64,000 bases of DNA. It comes from Chimonanthus salicifolius (taxonomy: Eukaryota; Streptophyta; Magnoliopsida; Laurales; Calycanthaceae). Below are positions 33,650 to 44,495 of this stretch, piece after piece (the first letter of the stretch is position 1; every line of letters begins with the position of its first letter). The notes below the pieces were generated by a model that saw nothing but the letters and a program-made list of their open reading frames with translations, made no database searches and had not been told where the DNA came from. Position numbers and translations under genes: made by a program. Location of the stretch: the NCBI GenBank assembly GCA_013350335.1, contig CM023534.1, positions 14,292,302 through 14,356,301 of the forward strand, given 5' to 3'.

Positions 33650-33772
33650 AGTGTAAAATTCCCACGGATGATACTCACTTCCCTTAGAGTACATCAAGTT
33701 AGACTATGGGAGTTCGAACCTGACACCTCGCGCTTCCTTAGATGGGAGATTAATCAGTTGAGCTACATTCAT
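33650..33772 (-). mobile_element. tRNA-like SINE, minus strand
   Basis: On the minus strand, box A TAGCTCAACTGATTAATC and box B GGTTCGAACTCCC are well preserved and correctly spaced. Downstream sequence matches the copy at 29600. Confidence 0.6.
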
Positions 33773-33955
33773 ATGGACAAGAGATCCTACTTTGTTAAAT
33801 TCTTTTACTTTTTTAGTATTTGAATTCTTCAGGTAGAGTTTACATGACTACATTGCAGCATAGGAATTCGACATTACCGGAGTGTGAGAGAAAGTAAATA
33901 TTTTTCATTGAGTTATGCTAGTGAGATTTTACTAATGGAATTTTCTAATGAGACT

Positions 33956-36005
33956 TTCTATTAAATGGACAATGAGAATAAGACTTATATAATGATAGAT
34001 GAAGTTATCACCAATTCATCATTTGAGCTATATAATCTTAATTTTTTAACTTTTAGTGTACATAAGTGATAAATTTTTAAAAGCTCACGATAAGATAGAA
34101 ACAAAACTCTTAAGACTTTCACTTTAGGTGTTCACTTTAGGCTTTCATCAACTCTTAGACTAATCTTCTTTAGTATTATGATGATTGATGAGGGAGCTTG
34201 ATACGTCCACTTAAGAAAATGGAGACAGAAATAAGTGAGCCAGCTGTTTTAGCTATGGACTTTCAAATCTTTCATTTTCATTTTCATTTTCCACTCTGAA
34301 TAGAGAACTCATTGGAATGCACCTTCTTTGAAAGGCTGAAAGCGTGTTTTTTTTTTTTTTTTTTCCTGTTTTATTGAATGTATTTTTGGAAATTCAAATG
34401 ATATATGGGCCAATAATTTTTTTATTTCTTAGTAAATTTGATTTTGTTGCTGAAACTTTCATTTTTTTTCTCTCAGTTTCTGAAGGTGAAGTCCAGGCTC
34501 ATTTGATCCTTCTAACATATTTTTTCTATATATAAAGTAAGTAAATAAAATAAGTATTTTTTATGATTTTTGAAAAATATAATGCTGAATCAGTTCATCC
34601 ACTGGATCCAATAATTATTAATTAGCTAGTCCTTGTCTCAGTCTAAATCACAAAAGTAGGCTTTAATCAAAATCATTTGGCTGTGAAAGTTTTTAGTTAG
34701 ACAAGATCACAAGAAACGTCACAATCATTTCGTTTTAAAAGTCTAATTAATTAGACAAGATACGCAATCTAAGATCCTCTGATCATTCTCATCGAAAAAC
34801 TTTTACAACTCATTTGAAGAAATTAAGAAGAGATTATGGAATGATTGCTTTTCACTTTTACACACTTGGAACTCTTGAAAGTCCATGAAATATCAAAATT
34901 AAGACATTATTTTATTTATAATTATGTTTAATATTATATTAGTTTAAAATTTTAAATAACAAAAATACTCTTGAAAGACTGACTCAGAGACTTTCTTCAC
35001 CATAAATCATTTTGTTCCCTTGTTGCCACTTGCTTTTAGTAAATGTCAAGTCATAGTCGGCTCACTTGGGTTAGCAAAAGTAGGCCCATGTTGGTGGGTC
35101 GGGTTTGCCTCAGCTTTCGCCAACATCGGCTCTTAAAAATATAAAAAATATCTAAAGTTGATAAAAATGGATAATATATAATTTAGTTTTTTTTTGGACT
35201 CCAGTGATTTAAAAAACATGGGTCACTACAACATATAATCCTAAATACTTTGAGATTTACTTTTCACTCAAATTTTAATGATTTTAAAAAGGGTCACTTC
35301 AAGCAAAAGTTTCTATTCTCTAAATTTCTTTGAAAGAAACTTCTATAATTTTTTTTTTAAAAAGGCCAAGATCTTTATTAAAAGGTCCATTGTTTAGCAC
35401 TCAACCACTATTGGCCTCAGGATTTTTTTATACATAGTTACCATTGTTCTTGTAGTAACACAAATTTGTAGTAAATTTTTTTTTTTTTATAAAATCTCTA
35501 AACTCAGATTGAATTATATAATTTTTAAGAAATACCAATATTTAAAGATGTCAATCTAAAATTTTCAATCTAAAAAGAGACTAAAAATTTGTGTCGATCA
35601 ACATTTGTATCTTAGGCTGTACTTAGTTTTGCAGTTGAACATGAAATTTAGACAAGTAGAGCAGGGAATAATTTTAAGACTGCCTAAATACAAATTAGTT
35701 TGGCTCGGAGACAAATTGCTACGCCGCCCATTGATTTCTCTATCGAAAAAATAAATAATTATCATTTGCTGAGCAGATTATATTAAAGGTTTTGAGTTCA
35801 ACTTCTTTCGCATTTATCTTTTACACATGGTTTACGGATTGTTTCATACTTTTATATATTCATGAGACTAATTTCATTTCCAATATCGAATAGGAATATT
35901 ATCCAACACACGAAAACTTTCAGATTGAGTCCACTCCTTGAATAGTTTAGCTGAGTTGACTCAGACTTGGAGTTGAGGGAATATATTTTGAAAGGGATAG
36001 CAAGG
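33956..36005. repeat. 2.05-kb direct repeat, left copy
   Basis: This 2050-bp stretch recurs in the same orientation at 40617-42657. Similarity starts at TTCTATTAAATGG and stops after GATAGCAAGG. Comparing the first ~470 bases by eye I see about seven substitutions plus a homopolymer difference; later differences include small indels (e.g. an extra TAAATAAAA near 34542). It lacks TG/CA ends, a primer-binding site and coding capacity. The viral sequence begins directly at 36006. Confidence 0.92.
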
Positions 36006-36503
36006 CTGAAGAACCAGGAATGATTATACTGGCGATTTTGCCATATCAAAGCAAATTTCCAGGTATCAATATAATCCCAATAATTAAAGAACTCAGTCGA
36101 ATTGTATAATTGGACTGATTTTGTCATGTACAATGGACCATCCCAATCTTCCTCAGTAAGGATTTTGAGAATAGTGAACTTTGAATAAGTGATGATACCA
36201 TTTGCATTCTTATTGTGGAAGATGATGACACTTTTCATCTGATGCAAAATATTAATATACCAATCTCTAGTTTTCCGGGGAATAATGATGAAGCTCCTTC
36301 CCAAAGAGAAAATAAACATTATCTTCTAAAGATCTTTCTTCCATAAGACAATCTGAAGTAACAAGAATTCTGTTAACCGTGTAAAAATATAATTCTGATT
36401 GACCTGGGTCTTTTGTTGGAGTAAAACCCTTTTGGCTTTCTTCTTGATCTGCCAATTTCTCTTGCCCTTTTTTCTTCATGAACAGGGAAGAGCTACTTGC
36501 CAT
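36006..36503 (-). pseudogene. Caulimovirid second ORF, 5' part, cut at the repeat junction
   Basis: An ATG at 36501-36503 overlaps the stop of the RNase H frame by a few bases, a typical ORF1/ORF2 overlap. The frame runs to 36267, then continues in the frame of 35852-36319. Viral-looking sequence (an aromatic-rich ...YNHSWFF) ends exactly at 36006, where the direct repeat starts. Function of this ORF is unknown. The missing 3' part may be the plus-strand fragment at 40246-40609. Confidence 0.65.
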
Positions 36504-36993
36504 TTTGTCGTCCCTGAAGAAATTCTCTAGTAAGAAAGTCAGGGAGAGAGTTAGAATTTCCATTAATAAATTCAATTTTGAATTCAAAAACTGATAAAAT
36601 GGCTTGCCATTTAGCAAATATTTGCTTAGAGACAAGATTTTTGACATCTTTTTCCAGAATTTCTTTTGCTGCTTTAACATCCACTCTGATGAGAAATTCT
36701 TTGTTTAATAAATCATGTTGGAATTTCGTCACACAAATAACTATGGCAAGAATTTTCTTTTTGATGGTTGAATATTTCTTTTATGCTTCATTCCATAATC
36801 CAGAATTAAATCTTATTAATTCTTCTTTTGAGTCTTTTTGTTGTAAGATGATTCCACCATATCCGACATCAGAGGCATCAGTTTGAACTATTTTAAAAAC
36901 TTTTGGGTCAGATAAACATCTACAAGGAAGATTTTTAATTCTTTCTTTAATCTTTTTTACTGCATTAGTGTGATGGATAGACCGTCTATTCAT
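36493..36993 (-). pseudogene. Caulimovirid RNase H remnant
   Basis: The frame 36781-36993 has the catalytic QTDASDVGYG segment. The frame 36493-36732 has a later RVDVKAAKEIL segment and IEFINGNSNSLPDFLTRE near the end, finishing with a stop at 36493-36495. A frame break lies between the two. RNase H removes the RNA template after minus-strand synthesis. Confidence 0.85.
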
Positions 36994-37226
36994 GAGGATT
37001 TTTCTTTAACCTTTCTTGGAGAAGTTTTCTATCTTTTGCCAAATCTTGATAGAAAAATCCAACATAATTTAGACATCCAAGAAATCTTTGTAGCATATTT
37101 TTATCCTTAATTTCATCTGCAAATTTATCAGCAAATTGAATAACTCTATTAGTTGGAGTTATTTTTCTGTCTTGGATCTCAAATCGTAAGAATCTGATTT
37201 TTTACTGAAAGAGATTCATTTTTCTT

Positions 37227-38221
37227 TTAGATAAAGCGAATCCATTTTTCTTTTATGACTCTTTTGAAAATACCCAAGTGTTTCAAATGTTGTAACAAAG
37301 ATTCTGAAAAGATAAGAATATCATCAATATAAACAATGGCAAACTGGGTGTAAGACGAGAAAATATTATTCATAATATTCTGAAACTCAGACAGAACATT
37401 TTTCAATCCGAAAGGCATAACATTCCATTCATAATGTGCCCCATTGGAACAGTGAATGCAGTTTTATATCTATCTTCTTCTTTTATCTGGATCTGCCAAA
37501 ATCCTGATTTTAAATCAAATTTTGAGAATATTTTGGCATTGTTTAATCTGTTTAACAAATCCTGAGTATTAGGCAAAGGATACCTAATAGATTGAAGAAC
37601 TTTGTTTAAAGGTTTATAATTGATTACCAATCTTGGAACTCCTCTTTCAATTTCAGCAGCCTTTTCAACATAAAATGCCGTACAGCTCCAAGGGGATTTG
37701 CTTTTTCTGATTAATCCTTTCTTCAGAAGATCATTGATTTCTTCTTGGCAAACTTTTAAATGAGCAGCATCCATTTGGGATGGACGAGTTTTAGTAGGAA
37801 TATCATTTTCATTAAAATCTTTTACATATGGTAAGCCTACTATGTGTCTTTTTCTATTCCAAAAAGCTGATGGTAATTCAGAACAGCATTCTTCTTCAAT
37901 CTGTTTGGTGAATTCTTTTAATTTTGTTTTAAATTCTTTTTTCTCTAATTCTTTTGTTATTTGGACAGATTTAATTTCATTTTTTAGTCCATTTATGTAC
38001 TTTTCTCTTGTGGCGATAACTTGATTTATCTTTTGAATTTTCGTTTCACAAGGATCATCTATAAAGTTAAGATTTACTTCAATCCCTTTGATATTTGTAG
38101 AAATTCCTTTTGTTTTTACAGAAAGGGGTTGGATTTGAAGAATAAATGGGAATCCAAGGAGTACATTATTAACAATATCTTCTGAAATAATAAAGGGTGA
38201 AGTAACACAGACTCCTTTCAT
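37227..38221 (-). pseudogene. Caulimovirid reverse transcriptase remnant
   Basis: The frame 37403-38221 carries successive RT motifs (a VINYKPLNKVL segment and KFDLKSGFWQI), then shifts into the frame of 37227-37418, which has MPFGLKN and the catalytic YIDD box at 37320-37331. The shift falls between 37403 and 37418. RT would copy pregenomic RNA into DNA in the virion. Order and motifs are unmistakable for the Caulimoviridae/Metaviridae RT fold, and the absence of integrase favours the former. Confidence 0.88.
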
Positions 38222-38289
38222 GCAAACATGAACATTTGAGATTTTTCTTTCTATGGAAATAGTCGTTCCATTAGCAGCAGAAATAAATT

Positions 38290-38400
38290 ATTTTGATTCA
38301 CTCGTAAATTCAATAGGCACGATTCCAAGTCTGATAACATTTAAGTCTGCACCGGTGTCAATTATGGCATTGACAATCTTCTCAAAGTTTTTTATTTTTA
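38290..38400 (-). pseudogene. Caulimovirid aspartic protease remnant
   Basis: On the minus strand, near 38350-38370, the active-site segment IIDTGAD is intact with the preceding hydrophobic strand. Frames on both sides are short and interrupted. This domain would process the polyprotein. Confidence 0.75.
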
Positions 38401-38733
38401 TTTTTACCTAAACTCTCCACTGTTGGTAAATACATTTTGTAGGAATTACACCAGTAGAGATTTTGCTAATTTCTCCTTTAATTCTTTGGACAAATTTTTC
38501 TTCATCATATTTTTCAATAGCACCATCATTTTTCAACTAAGTTAACCTTTCATCAAGCTCATTTTGTTTTTTGGTTAACTCTATTCTTAATTCACGGAGT
38601 TCTCTCTTTTGATCATTTAATTCTATTTGTAAATCTGAGAGAGTTAAGAGTTTATTTATAGTATGAATTTTTTCTGCTCTATTCATAAGGTCAATCATGG
38701 AATAGGTTGGTGTGTGAAATGTTTCTTTCTCTT

Positions 38734-39355
38734 TTATCCTTTTTGGATAATATGGTGTTTTATTACCATTTTCATCTTTTCAAAGGAAATTTTTGGTTGT
38801 GAACTTTCTCCTTCTTCTCCTCCCCCCAATTTTGAAATTTGATTTAAAAATTGAAACTTTTTCTTTGGATCGGGTATGTTATCAACCATTTCTAGAAGTA
38901 ATTTTTGAGGGGCTGTGAGGACACGAATGTGGATACCAAGATCTTCATCAGATGGTATCGACCATTCTCCATCAGATTCTTCATCATCTAAATGACATGT
39001 ACATGATTGGAATTGTTTGATAAGCTGAATCTGACGACTATTTTCTTTAATGTTAGTTGATGAATCAGATTCATATTCTTCTTCTTCTTCTGAGGAACTT
39101 GAATCAGATTGTTCTTTTTCAGTATTTTCGTCATCATTTTTGGTATTGATTTTTCTAAGTTTCTTTTTAGAGGGATTTTCTTTTTTTAAAGCATTTATTT
39201 GAATAATGACCATTTTTCCCGTAAGTATAACAAGTTGGAACATTTTCTTTTATATATTTCTTTTTGAAATATTTTCTAGATTTTCTTTTGAATGGGATGA
39301 GGTCATCGGATTTTCTCTGTTTTTTATATCTTCCGGGTTTATATTTTCTTACCAT
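38734..39355 (-). pseudogene. Caulimovirid nucleocapsid knuckle and acidic tail remnant
   Basis: A basic, lysine/arginine-rich stretch leads to a CCHC-type knuckle near 39212-39253. It reads C-YT-Y-GKNG-H-YSNK-C: the second cysteine is replaced by tyrosine. The next frame (38734-39243) contains a serine/glutamate-rich acidic run (SSSSEEEEE), as seen near the C-terminus of caulimovirid capsid proteins. The frame changes between the two parts. Confidence 0.75.
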
Positions 39356-39760
39356 TTTGTTTCTTCTATCCGGAGTAAATCTAGAACGCGAGAATTTTCC
39401 CTTTGATTCAGGTGTTTGATCTAAACCAAACTGGAAACAAAAATCTGCTAATTATTTATCTCCAGAATATTTTTTCAAAATTTCAGCTTGTTTACTGATC
39501 TTTAAATCAGTGCAAATATTCATGCCAACTTTGTTAATTTTTTGTATAATTCCTCCGAACGTCAGCAAACTGTAATTAATAGTACCATGCATTTCTTCTC
39601 CCAAGGAATTAAGCACATTTTCAGCAAATAAGGGTGGTAATCCTGAAATAAATCTTTCTTTCCAGATATCAGAATTACAATAATTTAGTTGGTAGACTTT
39701 TGATAAGAATACATCTCTATACCAACGAAATTCTCCTAAATTTCTACATCTCGAGCCATG

Positions 39761-40250
39761 TCATCTCAAGCGATGTAATTGCTGTCTATTTTTCTCCTTA
39801 ATTAGAGCAATTCCTCCAGTGAATTCATTGAGGATGCATAGAAGCAAGACACTAACACAATCAGATTGAGTTTCCCAATTATCAGGGATTTGACTAGTAC
39901 CTGCTTCAAGCTTAACATTGGGATCAACTAGGTTTCCTTTGGTTTTGTCTCTATAAAGGATTCTTCCAAATTCATCCATTTTGACAGCAATCTCTATTTC
40001 AAGTCTCTGGGCTCCATTTTGACAGCAGTCTCTATTTCAAGTCTTTGGGTTCCAGTTAATCCATAATTCCACCATCCTCTTAATATTCCATTGAAAGAGG
40101 TGGTTATCATGAGAAAGATATTTCTTGGAGTATTTCCTCTAACTTCACAGGCATTACAGTATATTAACATACTGTGAGCCATTTGGACGATTTGATATTC
40201 TGTTAAGTTCATTTGCTGGTCATATTTTGGTGCTTCTCAGAAAATCCTTT
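39761..40250 (-). pseudogene. Caulimovirid coat-protein core remnant
   Basis: Two open frames (39994-40212 and 39761-39979) carry the conserved capsid segment with the hydrophobic-GWW motif (ILRGWW) preceded by a QIVQMAHSMLIY helix. The homologous frame seems to continue a little above 40212, with a stop. The movement protein expected further upstream is absent. The following 39360-39760 still looks capsid-like but is interrupted. Confidence 0.72.
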
Positions 40251-40609
40251 CTGATAATTTTCGTTATTTGTTTATTAAGTTCTCTCAAATTGAAGAAAAG
40301 GTTCCATGTGAAGCCATCAATATACTTCGCTTCTTTGCTAAATTTCATATCCTTTATATTTTCCAATGGAAGTTTGAAGTAAAAAAGGACTTATATGGAT
40401 TACCGTCTCTTTATCAGACTTTTTACCAAAAATGGTGGCCTAAGATTGAAAATGATACTTATGAGAGAATTCTGAATCAAATCTCTTCTCTTGTTAAAAA
40501 AGAAATTCCTCTTCCTGAAGAAAAGCCTTTTGAAAATGAAATGCTCATGGAAGATCTCTTAGCCAAAAAGATTGCCAAAAAAATTACTCGAGAAAAATCT
40601 CCTGAGTGA
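40246..40609 (+). pseudogene. Inverted caulimovirid fragment, probably the 3' part of the second ORF
   Basis: A plus-strand open frame reads to a TGA at 40607-40609, seven bases before the right direct repeat. It contains an aromatic-rich QWKFEVKKDLYGLPSLYQ and WWPKIENDTYERIL, then a charged lysine/glutamate tail. It is head to head with the coat-protein block. Assigning it to the same viral ORF as 36006-36503 is inference from style and from both lying at breakpoints. Confidence 0.5.
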
Positions 40610-40616
40610 CTGTTCA

Positions 40617-42657
40617 TTCTATTAAATGGACAATGAGAATAAGACTTATATAATGATAGATGAAGTTATCACCAATTCATCATTTGAGCTATATAATCTT
40701 AATTTTTTAACTTTTAGTGTACATAAGTGATAAATTTTTAAAAGCTCACGATAAGATAGAAACAAAACTCTTAAGACTTTCACTTTAGGTGTTCACTTTA
40801 GGCTTTCATCAACTCTTAGACTAATCTTATTTAGTATTATGATGATTGATGAGGGAGCTTGGTACGTCCCCTTAAGAAAATGGAGACAGAAATAAGTGAG
40901 CCAGCTGTATTAGCTATGGACTTTCAAATCTCTCATTTTCATTTTCATTTTCCACTCTGAATAGAGAACTCATTGGAATGCACCTTCTTTGAAAGGCTGA
41001 AAGCGTGTTTTTTTTTTTTTTTTTCTGTTTTATTGAATGTATTTTTGGAAATTCAAATGGTATATGGGCCAATAATCTTTTTATTTTTTAGTAAATTTGA
41101 TTTTGTTGCTGAAACTTTCATTTTTTTTTCTCTCAGTTTCTGAAGGTGAAGTCAAGGCTCATTTGATCCTTCTAACATATTTTTTCTATATATAAAGTAA
41201 GTATTTTTTATGATTTTTGAAAAATATAATGCTGAATCAGTTCATCCACTGAATCCAATAATTATTAATTAGCTAGTCCTTGTCTCAGTCTAAATCACAA
41301 AAGTAGGCTTTAATCAAAATCATTTGGCTGTGAAAGTTTTTAGTTAGACAAGATCACAAGAAACGTCACAATCATTTCATTTTAAAAGTCTAATTAATTA
41401 GACAAGATACGCAATCTAAGATCCTCTAATCATGCTCATCGAAAACTTTTACAACTCATTTGAAGAAATTAATAAGAGATTATGGAATGATTGCTTTTCA
41501 CTTTTACACACTTGGAACTCTTGAAAGTCCATGAAGTATCTATTAGGACATTATTTTATTTATAATTATGTTTAATATTATATTAGTTTAAAATTTTAAA
41601 TAACAAAAATACTCTTGGAAGAGTGACTCAGAGACTTTCTTCACCATAAATCATTTTGTTCCCTTGTTGCCACTTGCTTTTAGTAAATGTCAAGTCATAG
41701 TGGGCTCACTTGGGTTAGCAAACTTAGGACCATGTTGGTGGGTCGGGTTTGCCTCAGCTTTCGCCAACATCGGCTCTTAAAAATATAAAAAATATCTAAA
41801 GTTGATAAAAATGGATAATATATAATTTAATTTTTTTTTTGGACTCCAGTGATTTTAAAAACATGGTTCACTACAACATATAATCCTAAATACTTTGAGA
41901 TTTACTTTTCACTCAAATTTTTAATGATTTTAAAAAGGGTCACTTCAAGTAAAAGTTTCTATTCTCTAAATTTCTTTGAAAGAAACTTCTATAATTTTTT
42001 TTTCAAAAAGGCCAAGATCTTTATTAAAAGGTCCATTGTTTAGCACTCAACCACTATTGGCCTCAGGATTTTTTTATACATAGTTACCATTGTTCTTGTA
42101 GTAACACAAATTTGTAGTAATTTTTTTTTTTTTTTAATAAAATCTCTAAACTCAGATTGAATTATATAATTTTTAAGAAATACCAGTCGATATTTAAAGA
42201 TGTCAATCTAAAATTTTTAATCTAAAAAGAGACTAAAAATTTGTGTCGATCAACATTTGTATCTTAGGTTGTACTTAATTTTGCAGTTGAACATGAAATA
42301 TAGACAAGTAGAGCAGGGAATAATTTTAAGACTGCCTAAATACAAATTAGTTTGGCTCTGAGACAAACTGCTACGTCGCCCATTGGTTTCTCTATCGAAA
42401 AAATAAATAACTATCATTTACTGAGCAGATTATATTAAAGGTTTTGAGTTCAACTTCTTTCGCATTTATCTTTTACACATGGTTTACGGGTTGTTTCATA
42501 CTTTTATATATTCATGAGACTAATTTCATCTCTAATATAGAATAGGGATATTATCCAACACACGAAAACTTTCAGATTGAGTCCACTCCTTGAATAGTTT
42601 AGCTGAGTTGACTCAGACTCAGAGTTGAGGGAATATGTTTTGAAAGGGATAGCAAGG
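40617..42657. repeat. 2.05-kb direct repeat, right copy
   Basis: The second copy of 33956-36005, beginning 7 bases after the stop codon of the plus-strand viral fragment. Most likely host intergenic DNA duplicated when viral DNA was integrated or rearranged. It is not an LTR, since it has none of the usual landmarks. Confidence 0.92.
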
Positions 42658-43552
42658 TAGTATAAATTAGATTAAATAAAAAAAAGTGGGAGGTGCCAAG
42701 TTTGAGTCTCTATGACCTAATCTGGTGTACTCTAAGGGCAATGGGTATCACCTATGGTGTACTTTAAGGGCTTTTTCTAAAGAGACCTATATTTTGAATT
42801 TATTTGAAGAAAGTCTTTATGTTTTCTCATAATATTAAAAATACCTTTAATTTTTGATAAAAATCTAGACAAGCTCATTCAATTTAGTTCATTAATGATA
42901 AGTTGACTTTTTCCTCGAGACTTTTTAAGATACATGTTCTGTGGTTCACTTGGATGTCAATACCACTTAGTGAGTAAGTGATTAGAAACTAATTTTATAG
43001 ATTAGAAATCTCTCAAAAATAAACTAAATTAGACAATCAAAATATTAGATTTTAAGGCTAGAAAATCAACGATAAACAACCTTAGTTTCAATCAAATGAT
43101 GAGAGTACATGGTGTATAGTTGTATACTATCTGCCGTAAGCATAAGCCATAAACAACTCTCAACATGGGCCAAGGGCCTTTTTTAATTTTTATTTTTATC
43201 AAAATTAGAGGGTTTTTTTAAATAATGAGACCTTTTCAGAAAAATCCTAAAATTTTATTTTATCCATCTTTCATCTCCAACGCATAGTGGGCGATGAATC
43301 TACGAAGAGAGGCAGGGTTAATTTGACGCATTCTATGTGAGTGTGGGACGTTTTCTCTAATGGTTTTAGGAGAGCTAGGTATTATCGCACCCTAACAACT
43401 TGACAACAGACCGCTGAATTGGACTCAGGGTTTCCCCTAGGTTATAAAAAATAATGAAGAGAAGCAACATCTAGTGGACCTATTAGAAATGAAGCCTGTT
43501 AAAATTACAGTTGGGCCCGCGAGTTAGTAGGGCAATGTATTAGGCATTTTGA
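42658..43552. other. Intergenic stretch
   Basis: No gene seen. A SINE-like piece with a box-B-like CAAGTTTGAGTCTC lies at about 42690-42775. Confidence 0.45.
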
Positions 43553-43560
43553 ATTTAGGA

Positions 43561-43878
43561 CAGGGGTTGAAAAATCGGCCTTGCCTAGATTTTGGCTGAG
43601 ATTTTTTCTCTCTCTTCAATTTTTTTTTTTTTAAAAATCTCGGCAGCTTTTTTTTTTTTTGAAAAAATTCATTTAAAAAATAAAAGGCTATTTTTTTTTA
43701 AAAATAACAAAATATAAATATCGGCCGATATTCGTCCGATATGGGCAAATATCGGGCGAAATATCAGCCTGGTCCACAACCGATATTCTAATATTTAAAA
43801 AGAAGAAGAAGAAATCGGCCGATTACTTTCTTCTTTGGCCAATATTACGCACATTATTGGCCGAGACTTATACCCCTG
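43561..43878. mobile_element. hAT-type MITE, CGGCCGATAT family
   Basis: 318 bp from CAGGGGTTGAAAAATCGGCC to CCGAGACTTATACCCCTG, with a perfect 8-bp duplication ATTTAGGA at 43553-43560 and 43879-43886. The interior has several TATCGGCCGATAT-type palindromes. This is the most complete copy and defines the family ends. Confidence 0.92.
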
Positions 43879-44267
43879 ATTTAGGATGGGTGGACAACAG
43901 GCCCATAAGCTCAACCCAAGTGCGTAGCTTTAAGCCCGTCCAGAAGTGGATAGATAGGCTGATTTTCAATCCTCAGAGCCATCAGTAACAAAAATAAAGA
44001 ATGTTATATATATATAGGGGCAATTTTTTTTTTCATATAAAGTATCATATCCCATGTACACATAAAGATCTTCAGTTTTGATTTCTTGAAATTTCTCAAG
44101 ATTATCTTTAGTCTTGTTAGATATTGAGAAGAACTTAGTCTATTCACCACCTTCTTGTTTTCAACTGTTGTTATCCACCTCTATTGATCAAATATTTACT
44201 TATTGATGCTTGATATCCTTCGGTATTTTTTTTCTCATTTGCTTACAGTTGTATTTATTCCTTCAAC

Positions 44268-44490
44268 TGTGATACCCTGCCCAACCGCCCCACATCGGTT
44301 AAGAAGGAGAGTGGAATGGGGTATATTTGAGGCCAAGCCCTTTTAACTCACAAGACGCGTTTTGGGCAGGGCCATGTGGGCCCAGGCCCAAAAAGGAAAA
44401 CCGTGCCGACTCGCGTGTGTGCGAGGCCCAGAGTGGATAATTTCTTGTTGAGTCAAGCCCTAAGTCCTGTGTTTGAGTCGGGTCGTTACA
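44268..44490. mobile_element. Short solo LTR (TRIM-like)
   Basis: 223 bp, TGTGATACCCTG...GGGTCGTTACA, with a perfect 5-bp duplication TCAAC at 44263-44267 and 44491-44495. It contains CCCCACATCGG and GACGCGTTTTGGG, blocks I associate with plant TRIM LTRs. No interior or second LTR is present. Confidence 0.85.
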
Positions 44491-44495
44491 TCAAC

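Larger units (their letters stand above)
27940..33955. other. Long intergenic stretch, scattered retroelement debris
   Basis: No host gene recognised on either strand. It contains one MITE (28175), SINE-like pieces (28925, 29600, 33650), a TRIM-like remnant (31784) and a small perfect hairpin (CCCTTGTGGA at 30934 with TCCACAAGGG at 30959). Remaining sequence is AT-rich with only short spurious frames. Confidence 0.5.
36006..40616 (-). mobile_element. Endogenous caulimovirid (Florendovirus-like), decayed
   Basis: On the minus strand, from about 40250 downwards, are blocks in pararetrovirus order: coat-protein core, nucleocapsid knuckle, aspartic protease, reverse transcriptase, RNase H, then a second overlapping ORF. 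A smaller piece in the opposite orientation occupies about 40246-40609. The order, the DTGA and YIDD boxes and the start of a second ORF overlapping the end of the first match the two-ORF Florendovirus type as I know it; genus is inference. No integrase or LTR is present, arguing against a Gypsy element. Multiple frameshifts and stops, loss of the movement-protein region, and rearrangement make it non-functional. Confidence 0.85.

Noticed and set aside
33956..42657. The 2-kb repeats as LTRs of a retrotransposon with the viral sequence as interior
   Set aside because: They do not start TG or end CA, no primer-binding site or polypurine tract adjoins them, there is no integrase, and the interior includes a reversed fragment.
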